A DNA stretch of 64,000 bases from HR10 sp964615335 (GTDB taxonomy: Bacteria; Acidobacteriota; Blastocatellia; HR10): the NCBI GenBank assembly GCA_964615335.1, contig CAZTMT010000010.1, positions 1 to 64,000 of the forward strand, read 5' to 3'. The position numbers and the translations under genes are program-made. The notes under the pieces are model-generated. The model saw only the letters and a program-made list of their open reading frames with translations. It did no database searches and had not been told where the DNA came from. Every line of letters begins with the position of its first letter. The first letter of the stretch is position 1. Below are positions 59,194-64,000 of this stretch, one piece after another.

Positions 59194-60849
59194 TCAATCC
59201 TTCACGGTCGGACGCAGGTCGAGCTGCTTGACCTCCCGCATCTTCACCTCCAGGATCGGCAGCCCTGCGGCGCGCGTTGTGAGAAACTCCAGCATCTCCT
59301 CCGGCCGACGGAACAGGGGGCGCTTCGAAAGAACGAGCAGATAGTACCTTCCGGGCGGGATCCCTCGGATCTCGTAGCTCCCCCGCTGATCCGAAAGGAC
59401 TCCCCGCGCATCGAGCACGCCCTTCTCAGCAAAGCGCTTAGCGAAGTCCAGCGGAACGAGCTGAACGAACGCGCCCGGCAGAGGCTCATCCTTCTCGCTG
59501 GCCAGAACCCGTCCGCGCAGTGTCGCTCCCGCGTCAGAGAGCAGAATAGTGACATCGGTCACGCGCTCTCCCGGCTGGACGGTGATCCCTTCATGGGTGA
59601 CATCTCGGTCCTCGTGCAGAACCGCGCGCACAAAATAGGGCGAATCGCCCGTGTTCACATCCAGCAGAAGCGTGCCGCTGGGAACCCGCTTGAGAGTGAA
59701 ATTCCCCTGGGCATCCACCTGAGGCATGCTCGCCGCGGCGCCCAATCTGGCCGTCCCTTTCACGCGCAGAAACGGCATGAAGCGCATGACGTTCTCAGGC
59801 ACGCGCCCGTCTTCGGTGAGAATGCGCCCGGAGATCTCCGCTCCGCGCTCCAGCTCGAAGTTCACTTCGATCGGTTCGTTCTCGACGCTGACTTCTTGAG
59901 TCGGAGGTGCAGCGTAGTCTTGCGTAAGGGGGCCCATCGCGACCTGGACGCGATAGGTTCCTGGAGAGAGTCCCTTCAGTTCATATCGGCCTTGTTCGTC
60001 GGTCGTCGCCCGCGCATCCAACGTGGGGCGATCTCCCGAATAAGCGATGACAGTGGTGCCCGGAACCGGTTCTCCGGTCTCGCGTTTCCTCACAGTCCCG
60101 AAAATGAGCGCGCGCTCTTTGTCCGAAGCGATCTTGAAGTCAATGCCGGTCGTCTCGACGCCCTCGATGACTTCTACTTCCACCGCCTGCTGGCGAGATG
60201 TGACCCCCGGGTAGTAGGTCGGCGCGCCTTCTTGAGGCATGAGAGCAGCCATCCCCTGAGAGAACTGAACGGAACGGACCTCAGTAACCCGCGCGACGAC
60301 ATAGTAACGGCCGGAAGCCAATCCGTAGATGCGGTAGATGCCGCGATCATCGGTCGTGCCCCCTCTGAAGGCGAGAGTCGTCGGAACAGGGCGGCGCTCT
60401 TCGTCAGGTTTTCGCTCCGCTTGAACGGAAGCTCCGACCAGTGGCTCCCCATCTTCATCGAGAATACGCCCAGTGATGACTCCTCCTCGAGAGAGACGAA
60501 AGTCCACCGTCACGCTCTTGCCCGCTTCAACTGTCACTGGCGTCGCCTCCGCGGAAGACCCGTCCACGCTGTAAAGAGCCGTGACGTATCCTCCCTTCTC
60601 CGCCGTGAGATAATACGTCCCGGGCTCGACCTCAAGCGTGTAGCGCCCCCCTCGATCGGTCTTCGCTTGGAAGATCGCCGAACCGTCTCGTCTTCGTGCC
60701 GTGATAATGGTCCGCGAAAGCGGCTTGCCTTCGGTCGAAAGGACGCGCCCGGAGATGTACGCTCGGGGTCGCTCGGCTGTCCCCTGAGGGAAGCTCAGAA
60801 CAAGTCCCCCACTGAACAAGCCAAGGAGTATTCCTATCCACCACCTCAT
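59194..60849 (-). CDS. Secreted protein of repeated carboxypeptidase-regulatory-like (Ig-like) domains
   Basis: A 551-residue exported protein. ATG 60849 has GGAGGTTT upstream and starts a signal peptide (about 1-22). Five to six tandem beta-sandwich domains follow, each with the G(R/T)V-G-P(L/V) and GRY-LxGLxPGxY pattern: AYISGRVLSTEGKPLSR, GVITGRILDEDGEPLVGA, ALIFGTVRKRETGEPVPGT, AEISGRILTEDG and ATLRGRVLASEKDEPLPGA. No catalytic domain is present. Such proteins act as structural or binding modules outside the cell. It is monocistronic with a clear promoter. Confidence 0.85.
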   Translation of the reverse strand: MRWWIGILLGLFSGGLVLSFPQGTAERPRAYISGRVLSTEGKPLSRTIITARRRDGSAIFQAKTDRGGRYTLEVEPGTYYLTAEKGGYVTALYSVDGSSAEATPVTVEAGKSVTVDFRLSRGGVITGRILDEDGEPLVGASVQAERKPDEERRPVPTTLAFRGGTTDDRGIYRIYGLASGRYYVVARVTEVRSVQFSQGMAALMPQEGAPTYYPGVTSRQQAVEVEVIEGVETTGIDFKIASDKERALIFGTVRKRETGEPVPGTTVIAYSGDRPTLDARATTDEQGRYELKGLSPGTYRVQVAMGPLTQDYAAPPTQEVSVENEPIEVNFELERGAEISGRILTEDGRVPENVMRFMPFLRVKGTARLGAAASMPQVDAQGNFTLKRVPSGTLLLDVNTGDSPYFVRAVLHEDRDVTHEGITVQPGERVTDVTILLSDAGATLRGRVLASEKDEPLPGAFVQLVPLDFAKRFAEKGVLDARGVLSDQRGSYEIRGIPPGRYYLLVLSKRPLFRRPEEMLEFLTTRAAGLPILEVKMREVKQLDLRPTVKD

Positions 60850-60879
60850 AGCCAAACCTCCGAACAAGCGTTGGTACCC

Positions 60880-60908
60880 ATTGTACTCCGGGGGAAGTCT
60901 TCCGACAA
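60880..60908 (-). promoter_or_regulatory. Promoter of the Ig-like-repeat protein gene
   Basis: On the minus strand TTGTCG (60903-60908), a 17-bp spacer and TACAAT (60880-60885), ending 30 bases before the ATG. Confidence 0.6.
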
Positions 60909-60996
60909 TATCCTTATCGCGATCCTGTCCCGGGCGGGGAAGAGGAGGGGACCTTCAAGGAATGCTCCCAGGGCCTGGGCTTCTCTTATTCTCGCT

Positions 60997-61024
60997 TTGA
61001 TCCACTGTCAAACTTTGTTATACT
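60997..61024 (+). promoter_or_regulatory. Promoter of the HAD-FAR gene
   Basis: TTGATC at 60997-61002, a 16-bp spacer and TATACT at 61019-61024. The ATG at 61101 follows GGTGAG. Confidence 0.5.
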
Positions 61025-61100
61025 TTGGGCCGATCAGCGGGGCATGATCAGGTGACGGAGGTTGTGTCGGGGATTAGCGTTTGAGCATGGCGGTGAGTGT

Positions 61101-63428
61101 ATGTCCGAAGGATGGGGTCGGCAGCACATGGATTGGCGAGAGCAAGGGGTCTTCTGGCGCGTTGAGGGGAGCCTTCTGAACCTGAGCGCCGTGCGGCCGA
61201 TCGCCTTCTTCACCTGGAACGCGCAGAGTTTTGCCGAGCGATGGGCGCGGCGCACGGGCCTGGCTCTCTCGGCCCTGATCCGTCCGTTCCTCTATGCGAC
61301 GGATCGCGTCGTGGCGACGCGCCTGTTGCATGCTCTCTTGCGGGGGATCAGTCGGGATCGCCTCGATTTGCTCGGGGAAGAATACTTTCACTATGTCCTC
61401 AAGCCGCGCTTGAACCCTGAGGCTGTTGCCTCTCTTCAGGCGCTCGTCGCTCGCCAGGAACCGGTCATCTTGGTGAGCCAAGCGCTGGATCATCTTCTGC
61501 GTCCGCTGGCGCGATATCTGGGGGTCGAGTATCTGCTGACCAATCGTCTGGAGTTTCGCGAAGGGTTGGCGACGGGACGGTTGCTTGATCCGGTGATCCG
61601 ACCGCGCGGGTGGGCGGCGCGCCTGAGCCGGCGACGCGCCGATGGAAGGGTCCCGCTTCAGGAACTGGCTCGCGATCTCGGTCTCTCGCCGGATGTGATC
61701 GCGCGCGCCATCACGACGGCACATCGAGAGGTGGAACCCCCTCCGTCCCCTTCTCGAATCGTCTTGTTCCGGAAGCCCAAACCGATCTCGCGTCTCTCGG
61801 TCCGGGAGACGCTCGCGGGCCGTCATGTTCTCCTGATCGGGGCGACCGGATTCATTGGAAAGGTCTGGCTGGCTAAGGTCTTGAAGGATCTCCCCGAGAT
61901 CGGGCGCATCTACCTTCTCATCCGACCCCATCGTTCGGCGTCAGCCGAGCGGCGGTTCCAGATGTTGCTCGAAGAATCTCCGGCCTTCGATCCGCTGCGC
62001 GAGCGCTACGGGAGCGACTTCACAGCGTATGTGAAGGAACGCGTGGAGGTCATCGCCGGAGACATCACTCAGCCGGGTCTGGGGATCGAGCCGCGCACGC
62101 GCGCGCGCCTGCAGAGAGCACTGGATCTGGTGATTAACAGCTCCGGCCTGACCGATTTCAATCCGGATCTTCGCGATGCCCTCGCCATCAATGTGGACGG
62201 AACGCTTCATGTCCTGGATTTCGTCAGGCAGTGCGATCGCGCTGCTCTTCTGCACCTGTCCACATGCTATGTCGTCGGGTATCGGGATGGATGTATCCCG
62301 GAGATTCCCATCCCGAATTATACGCCCAAAGGCCTGGCGGACTTCGATGCGGAGAAAGAGCGAGAAGCGCTTCACGCGCTGGTTCAGCAGATCGAGGCGC
62401 GCGCCGAGAGTCCGGAAGTCACCGAGGAGTTGCGACGGCAGGCGCTTCAGAAAGCTCGCGAGGCTCACGATGTGAGCCTCTCCGGACTGGAGACGCGGCT
62501 GCGCCGATATCGCCTGCGGTGGATTCGCAACCATCTGGTGGAAGCCGGAATGCGTCGGGCGCAGGAGCTGGGGTGGCCCAACACATACACCTTCACCAAA
62601 AGCCTCGCGGAATCGCTCCTGTTCCGTCTCGGCGCCGATCTGCCGATTGCCGTCGTGCGTCCTTCGATCGTGGAGAGCTCGCTCTGGGATCCCTTCCGGG
62701 GATGGAATGAGGGCGTGAATACCTCGGCGCCCATTTCTCATCTTTTGGGGACGTATTTCCGGCAACTTCCCTCAAATCGGTGGAAACGCCTGGACATCAT
62801 CCCGGTGGATCTCGTCGTGCGCGGGATGATCCTGATCGCCGCGGCGCTCTGTCGGCGATGTCACGAGGCGGTGTATCATCTGGCGACCTCCATGCGCAAT
62901 CCCTGCAACATGCGCCGCTCGATCGAGCTGACGGGGCTGGCTCATCGGAAGTTCTATCGGGCGCAGAAGGAGCTGGAATATCGCCTGCGCGCGCTCTTTG
63001 ATCCGATCCCCGTCTCCAAGGAGCGGTACGAGCGCCTCTCGGTCCCCAGCCAGAAAGCGCTCATTCAGGCGTTGCAACGGCTGAGTGCGCCGATCCCCTT
63101 CGTGCATCCTCCGCTGGTGCGAAAGGAGCGGGATCTGGATCGCGTGGAGAAGCTCATCGAGCTGTATGAGCCTTTCATCCTTCACAACGAGCACATCTTC
63201 GAGGCCACTCACGTCGAGCTGCTCAATGCCGCCCTTCCGCCGGAAGAGCGCGAGGCGTTCGGATACGACGTCACGGGGATTGATTGGTGGGAGTACTGGA
63301 TTAACGTGCATATCCCGGCTCTTCGCCGATGGGCGTATCCCTTGATCGAGGGGCGCCCCCTGGAGGAGCGCTCGCGGCGCTCCTCTCAGTCCCTGACACC
63401 TTCCCATATGGGAGCCACCAGCAGCTAG
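61101..63428 (+). CDS. Fatty acyl-CoA reductase-like protein with N-terminal HAD-like domain
   Basis: A 775-residue fusion. Residues about 10-220 resemble an HAD-superfamily (SerB/IB-type) domain (VEGSLLNLSAVRPIAFFTW; later DGRVPLQELARDLGL), but the usual first catalytic Asp of DxDGT is absent (WRVEGSL). From about 245 an extended NAD(P)-binding male-sterility domain starts with LLIGATGFIGKVWLAKVL, followed by INSSGLTDFNPDL, LLHLSTCYVVG and the catalytic YTFTKSLAE (Tyr and Lys). The C-terminal part matches the FAR_C style. It should reduce fatty acyl thioesters to alcohols or aldehydes, perhaps for ether lipids or wax-like lipids. ATG 61101 is chosen over 61128 because of its ribosome binding site. 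Confidence 0.85.
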   Translation: MSEGWGRQHMDWREQGVFWRVEGSLLNLSAVRPIAFFTWNAQSFAERWARRTGLALSALIRPFLYATDRVVATRLLHALLRGISRDRLDLLGEEYFHYVLKPRLNPEAVASLQALVARQEPVILVSQALDHLLRPLARYLGVEYLLTNRLEFREGLATGRLLDPVIRPRGWAARLSRRRADGRVPLQELARDLGLSPDVIARAITTAHREVEPPPSPSRIVLFRKPKPISRLSVRETLAGRHVLLIGATGFIGKVWLAKVLKDLPEIGRIYLLIRPHRSASAERRFQMLLEESPAFDPLRERYGSDFTAYVKERVEVIAGDITQPGLGIEPRTRARLQRALDLVINSSGLTDFNPDLRDALAINVDGTLHVLDFVRQCDRAALLHLSTCYVVGYRDGCIPEIPIPNYTPKGLADFDAEKEREALHALVQQIEARAESPEVTEELRRQALQKAREAHDVSLSGLETRLRRYRLRWIRNHLVEAGMRRAQELGWPNTYTFTKSLAESLLFRLGADLPIAVVRPSIVESSLWDPFRGWNEGVNTSAPISHLLGTYFRQLPSNRWKRLDIIPVDLVVRGMILIAAALCRRCHEAVYHLATSMRNPCNMRRSIELTGLAHRKFYRAQKELEYRLRALFDPIPVSKERYERLSVPSQKALIQALQRLSAPIPFVHPPLVRKERDLDRVEKLIELYEPFILHNEHIFEATHVELLNAALPPEEREAFGYDVTGIDWWEYWINVHIPALRRWAYPLIEGRPLEERSRRSSQSLTPSHMGATSS

Positions 63429-63449
63429 AAACCCGAGGATTTCGAGGCG

Positions 63450-64000
63450 ATGGCGATCACGCTCACGGGGGCGACCGGATACATTGGGGCTCATGTAGCG
63501 GCCCTTCTGCTTGAGCGCTCCCGAGAGCATCTCAATGTGCTTGTGCGCGCCCGAGGACCGGAAGAGGCGGCTCGCCGCCTCTGGCAGGCGCTTCAATTGC
63601 ACCTGGATTTCCCGGTCTTCTACGAACATCTGCAGACGCGCCTGACGCTCTATCTGGGCGATCTGACCGAACCGCGCTTCGGCCTCTCGGAGGCCGACTA
63701 CGGGCATCTGGTGCGCACGACCGACTCGATCATCCACTGCGCGGCCTCGCTCAATCGCCGGTCCGAGCGGAGTTGTCTGAACGTCAATCTTCGGGGCACG
63801 CTCGAAGTCATCAAGCTCGCTCGAGCGGCATGCGAGCATCATGGGCTGCGCCGCTTCAGCCATGTGAGCACGGTGGCCGTCGCCGGTCATCGAAAAGACG
63901 AGATCGTGCGCGAGGAGGAGGCCATTGATTGGAACCGCCCGGATTACGATCCCTATGCGCGGACCAAGAAATTCTGCGAGCACATGATCCGGGAGCTGCT
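63450..64000 (+). CDS. Extended SDR/thioester-reductase-like protein (cut by the window end)
   Basis: The first 183 residues of a gene running past the right edge. ATG 63450 follows CGAGG. The N-terminal Rossmann motif is ITLTGATGYIGAHVAALLLE, then VLVRARGPEEAARRLW, GDLTEPRFGLSE, DSIIHCAASLNRRS, FSHVSTVAVAG and YARTKKFCE with the catalytic Tyr and Lys. This is the NAD(P)-binding part of the thioester-reductase/male-sterility group, related to the C-terminal half of the preceding gene and only 21 bases after it. The two probably act in one lipid pathway. The C-terminus and exact reaction are unseen. Confidence 0.85.
   Translation, partial: MAITLTGATGYIGAHVAALLLERSREHLNVLVRARGPEEAARRLWQALQLHLDFPVFYEHLQTRLTLYLGDLTEPRFGLSEADYGHLVRTTDSIIHCAASLNRRSERSCLNVNLRGTLEVIKLARAACEHHGLRRFSHVSTVAVAGHRKDEIVREEEAIDWNRPDYDPYARTKKFCEHMIREL

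Noticed and set aside
1..64000. CRISPR arrays, complete insertion sequences, prophage or rRNA
   Set aside because: No regularly spaced repeats, transposase or phage genes, or rRNA sequences were recognised on either strand.

Overview
The window looks like a chromosomal segment of a GC-rich, Gram-negative-type bacterium, most likely an acidobacterium (Acidobacteriota, possibly a thermophilic Blastocatellia relative). That placement is an inference from gene content: TonB-dependent receptors with an N-terminal carboxypeptidase-regulatory-like domain (btuB-like at 3297, Oar-like at 11111), a large VPS10/BNR-repeat secreted protein, an Ig-like-repeat secreted protein, secreted subtilases, a cysteine-adding enzyme of bacillithiol synthesis, and a HAD/fatty-acyl reductase fusion. 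No rRNA is present to settle it.

Layout. 1-6423: hairpin-rich repeat, promoter, cobalamin riboswitch and a B12 uptake operon (btuF-btuC-btuD-btuB-like) with gmhA attached. 6374-10385 (minus): secreted endonuclease/exonuclease/phosphatase-family protein, family X DNA polymerase, BsuPI-domain protein and RNA 2',3'-phosphodiesterase-like protein. 10446-14815: Dabb protein, tRNA-Leu(CAG), and an Oar-like receptor with its own terminator. 14999-19201 (minus): a YhaN/YhaO-like (SbcCD-related) ATPase/nuclease pair. 19202-20522: a gene-poor stretch with a possible acetyltransferase remnant, then a thioredoxin-like gene interrupted by one in-frame TGA. 20664-24940: GT39-type glycosyltransferase and Lon. 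25008-35012 (minus): two secreted subtilases around uvrA, then a fused alpha/beta 2-oxoacid dehydrogenase E1. 35410-46933 (plus): hybrid histidine kinase, [2Fe-2S] protein, polysaccharide deacetylase, a lipid cluster (ACP, acyl-activating enzyme, lipid kinase, acyltransferase), an unknown protein, DoxX, LACTB-like hydrolase and nitrilase. 47033-55849 (plus): bshC, JAMM metalloprotease, cdaA-cdaR-glmM, glpK-glpD. 55951-64000: VPS10-like protein, Ig-like-repeat protein, HAD-FAR reductase and a truncated extended SDR.

The strongest novel signal is at 19968-20522 (minus). A 184-residue redoxin-like protein is read through a single TGA placed as the second residue of a CxxC-type motif (C-Y-V-TGA). 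Eight bases after the TGA there is a 16-bp bulged stem-loop with a short apical loop beginning with G. This is what a bacterial selenocysteine insertion element looks like, so I propose a CxxU selenoprotein rather than a pseudogene. Other points worth a look are the PolX PHP site, which lacks one metal-ligand histidine; three genes whose -10 box sits almost on the start codon (possible leaderless mRNAs); an ATPase with a non-canonical P-loop; and a ferredoxin domain fused to an unrecognised N-terminal region. No CRISPR array, rRNA, complete insertion sequence or prophage was seen.
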